A program made the position numbers and the translations under genes. 64,000 nt of DNA. Source: Acidobacteriota bacterium (GTDB taxonomy: Bacteria; Acidobacteriota; Terriglobia; Terriglobales; Acidobacteriaceae). The notes beneath the pieces were generated by a model that did no database searches, had not been told where the DNA came from, and was given only the letters and a program-made list of their open reading frames with translations. Positions 12,463 to 21,540 of this stretch are shown here, piece after piece (position 1 is the stretch's first letter; each line of letters opens with the position of its first letter). Where the stretch lies: NCBI GenBank assembly GCA_031296105.1, contig JARLGJ010000046.1:1-64000 (forward strand), written 5' to 3'.

Positions 12463-13875
12463 CTATACCTGTACGGTTTTTCGCGCGGCGCCGGCCGTGT
12501 GCGAAGGAGTGGACGCCGTCTGCTCAAAGAGATGATGGTGCAACTGCTGCACGGCGCGCACGGCGTCCTTCTCTTCGATGACGAAGCTCACGCTGATCTC
12601 GGAAGAGCCCTGGGCGATCATGCGGATGTTGATTCCGGCCGTGGCCAGCACGCCGAAGACCTCGCTGGCGATGCCAATGCAGCCACGGATATCTTCGCCC
12701 ACCAGGCAGATGATTGCCATCTCCGGCTGGAAATCGACGTTGCCGAGCGCCTGCAATTCTCCGGTGATCCGCACCAGTTCGCGTCCGCCTTCCACGGCCA
12801 CCGAGGCGCTGGAGCCGCTGATGGCTACGATCTCGCTCTTCAAATGATGCCAGCGCAGCAGGCTGAAGAGATCGTCCAGAAAGCGCTGTGTGCCCATCTG
12901 CCGCGGGGCGCTCACGTTGAACACCGAGATGTTGCGCTTGACGGCGATGGCGCGGAAGGCCGAGGGCCCGGGCGCGGCCGTTGCGCGGATGATGGTGCCG
13001 CCTTCCTGCGGCTTGTGCGAGTTGAGAACGGCTACGGGAATATTGCGGTCGATGGCGGGAAGCAGCGTGGCGGGATGCAGAACCTTGGCGCCGAAGCAGG
13101 CCAGCTCGGCGGCCTCGTGGAAGCTGATTTCGGCGATGCGCTGCGCCTGGGGACAGATGCGTGGGTCGGTGGTGAGGATGCCGCTGACGTCGGTCCAGAT
13201 CTCGATGCGGGCCGCATTCAAGGCGCCGCCAACGATGGCCGCCGAGTAATCCGAACCGCCGCGCCCCAGGGTGGTGACCTCGCCCGATTCGCTGGCGGCG
13301 ATGAAGCCTCCCATCACCGGTACCAGGCCTTGTTCCAGCAGCGGCGGAATGGCCTCCAGTAATCGCGATTGCGTTGGCCCGGGCAACGGCGCGGCCGCAG
13401 GATGCTTGGAGTCCGTCACGATGAGCTGACGTGAGTCCGCGTGCACGCCGGGAACGCCCAGGCCATTAAAGGCCGCCGCCACCAGCACGCTGGAGAGCAG
13501 CTCGCCGAAGGTGAGCATGCAGGAGTGCTGTGCCGGAGTGATGGACCCGGCGGCGGCGATGCGCGCCGCCAGGGCCGTGGCTTCGGCAATGCGCTCGTCC
13601 AGTTCTTCCGCAAAGTGCGCTTTGGCGCTGGCTGAAAGCATCTCTCCGGCGGCGTTCACATGGCGCAGCTTGATGCCTTCCAGCAAGCCCACGGCCGTGC
13701 TCAGCTCGCCGCGCGCAGCCGACTCGGCCACCTGCACCAGCTTGTCGGTGACGCCGCCCATGGCGCTGACCACTACCAGAGGCTGCTCGTTTTGCCGGCC
13801 GGCCACGATGGAGGCGACCCGGCGAATGGCGGCAGCATCCTGCACTGAAGTGCCGCCGAATTTCATGACGATCAT
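12463..13875 (-). CDS. lysC: Aspartate kinase
   Basis: Phosphorylates aspartate, the committed step of the aspartate family (470 residues). The start at 13875 gives MIVMKFGGTS and has GAGGAG eight bases upstream; a 16-residue longer frame would begin inside the attenuator terminator. The KFGGTS substrate motif is at 5-10, the kinase domain extends to ~300 and two ACT domains follow, consistent with feedback control. It is monofunctional, with hom as a separate gene. First structural gene after the Thr-rich leader, so I expect transcription to follow threonyl-tRNA supply. Confidence 0.94.
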   Translation of the reverse strand: MIVMKFGGTSVQDAAAIRRVASIVAGRQNEQPLVVVSAMGGVTDKLVQVAESAARGELSTAVGLLEGIKLRHVNAAGEMLSASAKAHFAEELDERIAEATALAARIAAAGSITPAQHSCMLTFGELLSSVLVAAAFNGLGVPGVHADSRQLIVTDSKHPAAAPLPGPTQSRLLEAIPPLLEQGLVPVMGGFIAASESGEVTTLGRGGSDYSAAIVGGALNAARIEIWTDVSGILTTDPRICPQAQRIAEISFHEAAELACFGAKVLHPATLLPAIDRNIPVAVLNSHKPQEGGTIIRATAAPGPSAFRAIAVKRNISVFNVSAPRQMGTQRFLDDLFSLLRWHHLKSEIVAISGSSASVAVEGGRELVRITGELQALGNVDFQPEMAIICLVGEDIRGCIGIASEVFGVLATAGINIRMIAQGSSEISVSFVIEEKDAVRAVQQLHHHLFEQTASTPSHTAGAARKTVQV

Positions 13876-13913
13876 CCCTTGCTCCTCAACCGCGCGCAAT
13901 CTGCGCCAAAATG

Positions 13914-13942
13914 AAAAACCCACCGTCTGCTGGACGATGGGT
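13914..13942 (-). terminator. Attenuator terminator of the threonine operon
   Basis: On the minus strand ACCCATCGTC pairs with GACGGTGGGT (10 pairs, one G-U) across CAGCA and is followed by TTTTTCATTTT. It lies 30 bases after the leader peptide stop and ~39 bases before lysC, the position expected for an amino-acid attenuator. Confidence 0.85.
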
Positions 13943-13971
13943 TTCTTGAAGGGTGCGAATCAGTTAAATCT

Positions 13972-14058
13972 TTAGCTGATCTCTTCGCGAAGCTCGCATG
14001 CGTCCGGAACGAGGCCTGTGCCTGTTGTCGTTGTCCGGATTGTCGCGGTAATTCGCAT
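13972..14058 (-). CDS. Threonine operon leader peptide (thrL-like)
   Basis: A 28-residue open frame with the run RITATIRTTTTGTG, seven Thr and two Ile codons in the first 14, ending TAA 30 bases before a terminator. This is the design of E. coli thrL (Thr/Ile-rich peptide before thrABC), where ribosome stalling at Thr/Ile codons prevents termination. An upstream in-frame ATG at 14067 would add three residues, but it lies at the predicted transcription start, so I prefer 14058. The 5' untranslated part would then be only about six bases. It precedes lysC-hom-thrC-thrB, exactly the pathway such a peptide should sense. It is too short for routine gene calling. Confidence 0.85.
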   Translation of the reverse strand: MRITATIRTTTTGTGLVPDACELREEIS

Positions 14059-14070
14059 GCGATTCATTTG

Positions 14071-14099
14071 ACGATAGCGGATGGGGCGCGGGGTGTCAA
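14071..14099 (-). promoter_or_regulatory. Promoter of the threonine operon
   Basis: Minus-strand TTGACA (14099-14094) and TATCGT (14076-14071) are 17 bases apart. The start of transcription should fall near 14064, just before the Thr-rich leader peptide. Confidence 0.75.
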
Positions 14100-14172
14100 G
14101 CAGGGAAGTGCAACATCCGGTTGCATTTCCGGAACGGCGGGTACCCTTCCCACAGTGGCTCTGGCGAAGGCC

Positions 14173-14493
14173 TTACTTCACTTCGGCAATCGAGCTGACG
14201 TGCAGCGTGTCGCCCTTCAACTCGCCGCTAACGGTCACCTTGCGGCCCGCGACGGGGTCAAGCTGCGCCTTGCTGCCGTCCAGAATATAGATGGTATCGC
14301 CCACGGCCAGGGCATACTTGGCGCCGCCCTTGACGCAGGCGCGCACGCAGGAGGCTTCGTCCTTGCCGGTCATCATGTGATCCTTGCCGCACATGGTGTC
14401 GGTCACAAATCCGGTGAAGGTGGAGGTGGCGGCCTGGGCGGCAACGGCGCAGAGCAAAAGCGCCAGCATCAGGGCAATCGAGAGCTTCTTCAT
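14173..14493 (-). CDS. Small secreted protein with a Cys/Met-rich segment
   Basis: A 106-residue exported protein of unknown function. Signal peptide at 1-21 (lysines, hydrophobic core, AAQA-A). The mature part begins with a TFTGFVTDTMCGKDHMM segment; Cys35, His39, Cys49 and Cys53 could bind metal or form disulfides. The C-terminal half is beta-rich (KVTVSGELKGDTLHVSSI) and looks like a small OB-type barrel. Proteins with this layout (C-x-K-x-H...C-x3-C plus a KVxVxG strand) are common in acidobacterial genomes, often labelled DUF5818; that label is from memory and not checked. ATG follows AAAGGAGA. Confidence 0.7.
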   Translation of the reverse strand: MKKLSIALMLALLLCAVAAQAATSTFTGFVTDTMCGKDHMMTGKDEASCVRACVKGGAKYALAVGDTIYILDGSKAQLDPVAGRKVTVSGELKGDTLHVSSIAEVK

Positions 14494-14557
14494 GGGGAAA
14501 TCTCCTTTCGACGATTGGTTAGATGATCCGCGCAGGCCACAGCGACAGAAAATTTCA

Positions 14558-14600
14558 GTGTGCCCCAGGTTCGGCTCGCGTAGCGAGGCTAACCTGGGAA
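14558..14600 (-). repeat. Variable-stem hairpin repeat (first of three in a row)
   Basis: Minus orientation: TTCCCAGGTTAGCCTCGC pairs with its complement GCGAGCCGAACCTGGG and ends in GGGGCACAC. The flanking AAAATTTCAG is duplicated together with the next unit, so the two arose by a local duplication. Confidence 0.7.
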
Positions 14601-14630
14601 GGCTGAAGGTGAAGAAAATTTCAGGAAGTA

Positions 14631-14672
14631 GTGTGCCCCAGGTTCGGCTCGCGCAGCGAGGCTAACCTGGGA
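14631..14672 (-). repeat. Variable-stem hairpin repeat (second)
   Basis: Nearly identical to the unit at 14558-14600: one loop base differs (GCGTAGCG / GCGCAGCG). Confidence 0.7.
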
Positions 14673-14692
14673 TTTCCGAAGGGAAGATTCGA

Positions 14693-14762
14693 CTCCCAGG
14701 TTTACGGCCAACAACGGGCCGTGAACCCTTCGCTCGGCTCAGGGCAGGCCCTGGGGCACACG
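14693..14762 (+). repeat. Variable-stem hairpin repeat (third, enlarged)
   Basis: CTCCCAGGTTTACGGCC-AACAAC-GGGCCGTGAACC forms the inner stem. A ~20-base insertion (CTTCGCTCGGCTCAGGGC) then separates it from the usual CCTGGGGCACAC tail. The whole of 14494-14800 is otherwise non-coding. Confidence 0.6.
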
Positions 14763-14800
14763 TGAAGTTGGAGCACACTCGTTTCGCTGCACTTTTGGGC

Positions 14801-14840
14801 AAAGAAAAACCCCACCCCGGCAACTGCGGCCGGAGTGGGG
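14801..14840 (-). terminator. Terminator of groEL
   Basis: Minus strand CCCCACTCCGGC, a short loop, then GCCGGGGTGGGG followed by TTTTTCTTT, 28 bases after the groEL stop. Confidence 0.85.
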
Positions 14841-14867
14841 TACCCTTTTAGGGTTTGATGCGTTGGT

Positions 14868-16619
<1,752 letters not shown>

Positions 16620-16627
16620 TCAGGAAA

Positions 16628-16936
<309 letters not shown>

Positions 16937-17018
16937 TTCTTGAAGCTCCTTCTGGAATTGTTTCGAGTTCCGGCGCGGAAGACTCCGCGCAAAGCGTTGG
17001 CCGGAGTACTGGCTGCTG

Positions 17019-17045
17019 TTAGCACTCCAGCCCCACGAGTGCTAA
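17019..17045 (-). promoter_or_regulatory. CIRCE operator (HrcA binding site)
   Basis: TTAGCACTC-N9-GAGTGCTAA, a perfect match to the CIRCE consensus, upstream of groES. In this system the HrcA repressor binds here and is released on heat shock. hrcA itself is not in the window. Confidence 0.95.
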
Positions 17046-17072
17046 TTTATCTCCCACGGGAGACATTGTCAA
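17044..17072 (-). promoter_or_regulatory. Promoter of groES-groEL
   Basis: Minus strand TTGACA (17072-17067) and TAAATT (17049-17044) are 17 bases apart; the -10 element overlaps the CIRCE operator by two bases, so HrcA would block polymerase directly. Confidence 0.8.
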
Positions 17073-17241
17073 GCAGGTATGAGCGTAATCCACTCACATT
17101 TTATATCGAAAAGGGTGGAAAGTCAGGTGCACTTCCAACCGCCCTGCCGTCAGGCACATACAGGACTTTGCTTTCGCTTGCTGATCGGCAGCAGGTACAA
17201 TGTGCGGCAGATTCTATCTTTGGATTGGGAGGCCGTGCGGG

Positions 17242-17640
17242 ATGAAATTGCGTAGAGTGCAGGTCATGGGTGTGTTGTTGCTTTTGTTGCTTTTGGCCTC
17301 ACTCTGCTTTGCCGCCGGCAAAAAGAAGAACGCTCCGCCAGAGCAGTTCTGCAGCGTGAGTTTTGTGGTGCTCCGCGACTTTTCGGGTAAGCCGATCAAG
17401 AACGCCAGCGTGATTGTGCACGGCGTGAAGAAGGACGGGGAGCAGGAAGTGGAAGGCTTCCAGTTGAAGACCGACGGCGATGGCCACGCTCACATGGAAG
17501 ACCTGCCATACGGCAAGTATCGCGTGCAGGTCATCGTGCGCAGCCTGCAAACCTATGGCGAGGATTACGACTTCAGGCAAGCACAACTGGAGATCACCAT
17601 CCGCATGAAACAACCCGCGGGGCAGCTCACCATCTATTGA
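17242..17640 (+). CDS. Secreted carboxypeptidase-regulatory-like (beta-sandwich) protein
   Basis: A 132-residue exported protein. The start at 17242 gives MKLRRVQVMG and a leucine-rich signal peptide (to about residue 26, FAAG); GGGAGG lies ten bases upstream. The mature part begins with a basic KKKNAPP segment and then a single CarboxypepD_reg-like fold: VLRDFSGKPIKNASVIVHG, then DGDGHAHMEDLPYGKYRVQV, the familiar 'turn into a boost and a strand' pattern of surface beta-sandwiches. No catalytic domain. Such proteins usually act as cell-envelope adapters; the role here is unknown. Confidence 0.7.
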   Translation: MKLRRVQVMGVLLLLLLLASLCFAAGKKKNAPPEQFCSVSFVVLRDFSGKPIKNASVIVHGVKKDGEQEVEGFQLKTDGDGHAHMEDLPYGKYRVQVIVRSLQTYGEDYDFRQAQLEITIRMKQPAGQLTIY

Positions 17641-17659
17641 GGACTCAGCGGCAGGGACG

Positions 17660-17685
17660 GCCGCGTCTTCGGGCGCGGCTTTCGT
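17660..17685 (+). terminator. Weak terminator after the beta-sandwich protein
   Basis: GCCGCG (17660-17665) pairs with CGCGGC (17674-17679) and is followed by TTTCGTGTG. The stem is short. Confidence 0.4.
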
Positions 17686-17723
17686 GTGCGCATTAACAGC
17701 GGTGAGGAGCCGAATGGCGCGAA

Positions 17724-17988
17724 CTAGCGCAGACTCTGAATTTGTCAGGGCATGGCTTCAGCCATGCCGCTAATACGGCAACCATATGTCGCGGCTTTAG
17801 CCGCTGGGGGAAGCTCCATCAAGAATAGAAACGCTTTCCCTCAGGGGCTGAAGCCCCTGTGTTTATGCGGCTTGTACGGCACGGCTGAAGCCGTGCCCTG
17901 ACAAAACACTTCCCAGCAAAAGCTATCGGTGACAGATTGAATTCCCGAGGAATAGCTTGCAAGACTGACTTATTAAGAGATTTCCTAG
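17724..17988 (+). mobile_element. MITE-like element, copy 2 (with CTAG target duplication)
   Basis: A 257-bp copy (17728-17984) in the same orientation as copy 1, flanked by CTAG at both sides (the match extends to CTAGCGCAG). It has lost about ten bases near its left end relative to copies 1 and 3. The inner palindromes differ from copy 1 by paired changes: GCATGGCTTCAGCCATGC here, GCACGGCTTCAGCCGTGC there. The right CTAG supplies the stop codon of the small gene at 17985-18140. Confidence 0.8.
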
Positions 17989-18140
17989 CGCAGCAGCATG
18001 TCGAGGATCTCGGCGCGCATTCCGCCCGCGCCGCCCGAGGGCACGAGGCTGAGCACGGCGGCCAGCGTCAGCAGGCCGATGCAGAAGATCAGAATGCCGT
18101 GCATTGCGTTGAAAAAGCTTTGTGGCCGGGCGCGTTCCAT
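17985..18140 (-). CDS. Small single-span membrane protein
   Basis: A 51-residue open frame not in most gene calls. After a short basic N-terminus (MERARPQSFF) one hydrophobic helix (GILIFCIGLLTLAAVLSLVP, ~15-34) is followed by a Gly-rich hinge and an amphipathic LLR tail. The stop codon TAG lies inside the CTAG target duplication of the adjacent MITE, so the element inserted exactly at the gene end without disrupting it. Ribosome site is weak. Function unknown; it lies downstream of the E1-like gene on the same strand and may be co-transcribed. Confidence 0.5.
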   Translation of the reverse strand: MERARPQSFFNAMHGILIFCIGLLTLAAVLSLVPSGGAGGMRAEILDMLLR

Positions 18141-18148
18141 TCGCCTAT

Positions 18149-18174
18149 GAGACACCCATTGCCGTGGGATGTCT
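18149..18174 (-). promoter_or_regulatory. Hairpin just upstream of the small membrane protein gene
   Basis: GAGACATCCCA and TGGGTGTCTC (minus strand) form an imperfect 10-bp stem ending nine bases before the ATG at 18140. It could act as terminator of the gene at 18268 or as a translation control structure; no T run follows. Confidence 0.4.
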
Positions 18175-18267
18175 CGTTACGAAAGGTAAAGTAACAAACC
18201 GGGAACACCTCTTGACAGCCTGGGATTCAGGCCCTGCTTCCTGGGGCTTTGGTGCCGGGGATTTCTC

Positions 18268-18915
18268 TTATTCCTGCCAGGTCTGATGGCGGCGCATGTA
18301 GCCTTCCAGCAGGTCGAGCGCGGCCTTGCGGTTCACCGTCTCTCCGTCCAGGGTCAGTGCCTCGATAAACGAGGGGCCGCGCTGATGGCGAGACGTGTGC
18401 AGAGCCTCGGTGACCACGCGATAGGTGGCGATGGCATCGTTGGCATCCACCGAGAAAACGGGAACGCCAAACTCGGCGCGCAGCGTGCGCAGGTCGGGCG
18501 CGGGACGGTCCTTGGTGGCCAGAGAGTTCGAGACCAGATAGATCAGCGGCAGCTTGTACTGCGCGGCAAAGCGCAAGGCGCCGGCGTATTCCTCGCGCGG
18601 ACCGATGCGTCCGCCGCAAATCAGGGCGGTTGCGTCCGGGTGCGCCAGCAGCGCTCCGGTGGCGGCCACGGTGGCTTCGCGCAGCGTGTCGCCATGCGGC
18701 TGGCGCGGACCGCACAACAGCACCGGGTCGTGCTCGCCGAGCGCGGCGTGGGCGGCAATGGCGGCCACTTCACTGCCGGTGGCGCGGCGCAGCGCGGCCG
18801 TCGTCAGCGCCTCAATGGCGCGGTACATGTTCTGTTGCGCCGCTTCGGGAACAAGAGAGAAAGGCTTGGAGGCGGCCGTTTTTTTGCGGCTCTTGGTGGC
18901 TGTTTTGGTCGGCAT
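18268..18915 (-). CDS. Degenerate dehydrogenase E1-alpha-like protein
   Basis: A 215-residue protein resembling the C-terminal part of thiamine-diphosphate E1-alpha subunits (ALRFAAQYKLPLIYLVSNS, then YRVVTEALHTSR-QRGPSFIEA). It is half the usual length and lacks E1-beta or E2 partners nearby. The ThDP motif GDG-x(~25)-NN is altered: ICGGRIGPREEY...SNS, so cofactor binding is doubtful. The first ~20 residues are Lys/Thr/Ala-rich. The start at 18915 (MPTKTATK) is chosen because longer frames run into the repeat array. It may be a regulatory or structural relic of an E1 enzyme. Confidence 0.55.
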   Translation of the reverse strand: MPTKTATKSRKKTAASKPFSLVPEAAQQNMYRAIEALTTAALRRATGSEVAAIAAHAALGEHDPVLLCGPRQPHGDTLREATVAATGALLAHPDATALICGGRIGPREEYAGALRFAAQYKLPLIYLVSNSLATKDRPAPDLRTLRAEFGVPVFSVDANDAIATYRVVTEALHTSRHQRGPSFIEALTLDGETVNRKAALDLLEGYMRRHQTWQE

Positions 18916-18969
18916 GACTGACAAGAATTCTAACCCATTGCTTTTATCGCGAAGAAAAGCGCGTCCGCG

Positions 18970-19660
18970 GTTTTCAACACAAATGTGGAAATGACCGTGG
19001 GTAACTTGCGGAGAGCTGCACGCAGCCCGCTGTTTATGCGGCTCCTCTCCGCTATGCACCAGGCATGAGGCAACGCGGCTGGCGGGAAGGTTGCACGCGG
19101 CGACCGAGTTTCTCCCGTGGCTTTGCACATTAGGACATGGCTCCGCAGTGGCAAGGAAAAAGTGAATTCTTTCGCGTTGGATTTCAACACAACTGTGGAA
19201 ATGGCGGTGAGTATCGTGCGCAGAGCTGCGTTGCACCCGCTGTTTATGCGGGTGGTGTCCACTCTGCACCGCGCACGATGCAAAGCGGACGCCTTGACGA
19301 AAAGCCGTGCACGGCTGGTGAATTTCTCCCGCCGCGTGTACTTGTTTCCGCCGCGGATTATCAACAAATGTGTGGAAATTGCAGTGGGTAACTTGCGCAG
19401 ATGCGCGTTTGGAGCGCTGTTTATCGGGGTCCGCTCCATGTTGCACCAGGGATGCAGCAACCCGGGAAGATTCGCCTCATGGATGGTGCGGCAGGTACAA
19501 TCCGGAAGGCCCCCAGAGGCCGGAATACGGCCCCCAGGTTATCAACACAATTGTGGAAATGCTCGCGCAAAACCTCTGCGAGAAGCGCGCGGAGCCGCTG
19601 AAAATAAGGGTTTCCTCCGCATTGCACCATGGGTTGTGCCATGCCGGACAGGGTTACGCA
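18970..19660. repeat. Array of four ~180-bp imperfect tandem repeats
   Basis: Four units start with a near-palindrome of the type TTATCAACA-CAAT-TGTGGAAAT: TCAACA begins at 18974, 19184, 19361 and 19542 (spacings 210, 177, 181). Each continues with a GTGGGTAACTTGCGCAGA-like block, a stem with the loop CTGTTTAT (units 1-3), a TGCACCAGG-like block and often TTTCTCCCG. In unit 1, GCGGAGAG (19008-19015) pairs with CTCTCCGC (19045-19052) around an inner CCGC-TGTTTAT-GCGG; in unit 2 the inner stem is ACCCGC/GCGGGT. The array fills the divergent space between the E1-like gene and tlyA. No gene is convincing inside it. Confidence 0.7.
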
Positions 19661-19675
19661 ACAAGGGCGGATGCG

Positions 19676-20452
19676 ATGAAGAAAAGATTGGACATTCTGC
19701 TGGTGGAGCGCGCGCTGGCCCCGACGCGCGAACGCGCGCAGGCCATGATTCTGGCCGGCCGGGTATTGGTGAACGAGCAGAAGGTTTTGAAAGCCGGACA
19801 CGCCATTGCCGAGGACGCGGCGCTGCGCCTGCTGGGCTCCGAGCAGCGCTACGTAAGCCGCGGAGGGCTGAAGCTGGAAGCCGCGCTGCAGCACTGGCAT
19901 ATTGCGCTGACCGATGCCGTTTGCATGGACGTGGGTGCTTCCACCGGGGGATTTACCGACTGCATGTTGCAGCACGGCGCGCGCAGCGTGCTGGCCGTCG
20001 ATACCGGCTACGGACAGATTGACGCCAAGCTGCGGGCCGACGCCCGGGTGCGCCTGCTGGAGAAGACCAACGCGCGCTACCTGGAGCCGGTGCAGGTGAG
20101 TGAGGCGGTGGAGTTCATCAGCATGGACGTGTCGTTCATCAGCGCCACCCAGGTGCTGCCCGCCGTGCTGGAAGCGGCCTTTGCCGAGCGCGGACAGCCG
20201 CGCCGCGAGCTGGTGCTGCTGGTTAAGCCGCAGTTCGAGGTGGGCCGCGAGCTGGTGGGCAAGGGCGGCATTGTGCGCAGCGAAGAGGCGCAACTGGGCG
20301 CCGTGGAAAAGGCGCGCGCGGCGGTGGTGGCCCTGGGCGGGCAGGAGATCGACGTCATCGACTCTCCCATCCTGGGCACGGAAGGAAACCGCGAATTCCT
20401 GCTGCACGCGCGTTTCAAGGCTCCCGCCAATTCCGAAGTGGAGTACAAATAA
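19676..20452 (+). CDS. tlyA: TlyA-family rRNA (cytidine-2'-O)-methyltransferase
   Basis: A 258-residue S4 plus FtsJ-type protein, a 2'-O-methyltransferase of 16S/23S rRNA in its characterised relatives. S4 domain at ~3-60 (RLDILLVERALAPTRERAQAMI), then SRGGLKLEAAL, then the SAM site DVGASTGGFTDCML (85-98) with an acidic Asp after the second strand (AVDTGYGQ). ATG at 19676 follows AAGGGCGG; earlier in-frame starts lie in the repeat array. The nadK start follows three bases after its stop, as in many genomes where tlyA and nadK are neighbours. Confidence 0.9.
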   Translation: MKKRLDILLVERALAPTRERAQAMILAGRVLVNEQKVLKAGHAIAEDAALRLLGSEQRYVSRGGLKLEAALQHWHIALTDAVCMDVGASTGGFTDCMLQHGARSVLAVDTGYGQIDAKLRADARVRLLEKTNARYLEPVQVSEAVEFISMDVSFISATQVLPAVLEAAFAERGQPRRELVLLVKPQFEVGRELVGKGGIVRSEEAQLGAVEKARAAVVALGGQEIDVIDSPILGTEGNREFLLHARFKAPANSEVEYK

Positions 20453-20455
20453 ACT

Positions 20456-21304
20456 GTGAAGATTGCAGCCATCGTAAGCAAGCCGGCCAAGCCGGAACTC
20501 GCGCAGATACTTCCGAATCTGCTGGCGTGGCTTGGCGCGCGCGGCTATCGCGTGTACGTGGATCAGGAGTCGGCGGTGTATGCCGCGCACGATCACGTGG
20601 TGCCGCGGGCGGAGCTGGCCGGCTGCCAGCCGCGTTTTGTGGTGGTGCTGGGTGGCGACGGCACACTGCTGTCGGCGGCCAGGGCCATCGGGTCGGCGGA
20701 AATTCCTTTGCTGGCCGTGAACCTGGGCTCGCTGGGCTTTCTTACCGAGGTGCGCCTGGAGGAGTTGTACACCACTCTGGAGGCGGTGGACGCGGGCACC
20801 TGTCCCGTGGAGTCGCGCGCGGTGCTGGAGTGCCACCTGACGCGCGGCGGGCAGGAGATGTCGCGTTACTATGCGCTGAACGACGCGGTGGTGAAGAGCA
20901 CCATGGCGCGCCTGCTGGTGTTTGAAATCTGCATCAACGGCCTGCACGTAGTGGAGTACCAGGCGGACGGAGTGATACTGGCCACGCCCACCGGCTCCAC
21001 GGCATATTCGCTGGCCGCCGGAGGGCCGGTGCTGGTGCCTAGCGTGGATGCCCTGGTGGTGACGCCGATCTGTCCGCACTCTCTGACGCATCGCCCGCTG
21101 GTGGTGGGCGGCGGAGCCGAGGTGAGCATTGTGCTGGACGGCGGCGCGGCCGGCGCCCTGAGCGTGGACGGACAGGTGGGCATGCCGGTGATGCCAGGCG
21201 ACAAGATCGTGTGCCGCAAGGCGGAGTACAGCGTGAAGCTGCTGCGCATCCGCCGCCAGTTCTTCGATGTGCTGCGCAGCAAGCTGCGCTGGGGACTGCG
21301 GTAA
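20456..21304 (+). CDS. nadK: NAD kinase
   Basis: Phosphorylates NAD to NADP with ATP or polyphosphate (282 residues). The hallmark GGDGT is at 66-70 (VVVLGGDGTLL) and the second conserved block YQADGVILATPTGSTAYSL near 165-185 is intact. GTG start, three bases after tlyA, so the genes are probably co-transcribed. Length is normal. Confidence 0.95.
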   Translation: MKIAAIVSKPAKPELAQILPNLLAWLGARGYRVYVDQESAVYAAHDHVVPRAELAGCQPRFVVVLGGDGTLLSAARAIGSAEIPLLAVNLGSLGFLTEVRLEELYTTLEAVDAGTCPVESRAVLECHLTRGGQEMSRYYALNDAVVKSTMARLLVFEICINGLHVVEYQADGVILATPTGSTAYSLAAGGPVLVPSVDALVVTPICPHSLTHRPLVVGGGAEVSIVLDGGAAGALSVDGQVGMPVMPGDKIVCRKAEYSVKLLRIRRQFFDVLRSKLRWGLR

Positions 21305-21390
21305 GAGATTGTCGATTGCGTCATTGACGATGGAAGGGCCGAAGACTCGCTTCGATCTTCGTCCCTGGTAGCGTGCGGCGACGGTCTCAT

Positions 21391-21429
21391 CTCTCCCACT
21401 CAAGCCAACGGCGGGCTTGAATGGGAACC
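21391..21429 (+). repeat. Variable-stem hairpin repeat
   Basis: CTCTCCCACTCAAGCC-AACGGC-GGGCTTGAATGGGAACC; stem of ~11 bp. The tail here is GGGAACC instead of GGGGCACC. Confidence 0.6.
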
Positions 21430-21540
21430 GTGCGTTCCTTCGTCAAGAATCGTCCATCATAAATTCAGTACTTCAATCCATCTCCTTCGTTCCTCCCGTG
21501 CCTGCGTTTGCTGCTACCATCTGTGGCAAGGAAGGCAATC

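Noticed and set aside
18970..19660. Replication origin (oriC) suggested by DnaA-box-like pairs
   Set aside because: The boxes miss consensus by at least one base each, the spacing of ~180 bp is unlike typical origins, and no dnaA, dnaN or gyrB is nearby. Kept only as an unexplained repeat array.
19117..20022. Plus-strand frame across the repeat array and tlyA
   Set aside because: Its repeated peptide pattern comes from the DNA repeats, and its end is a shadow of tlyA.
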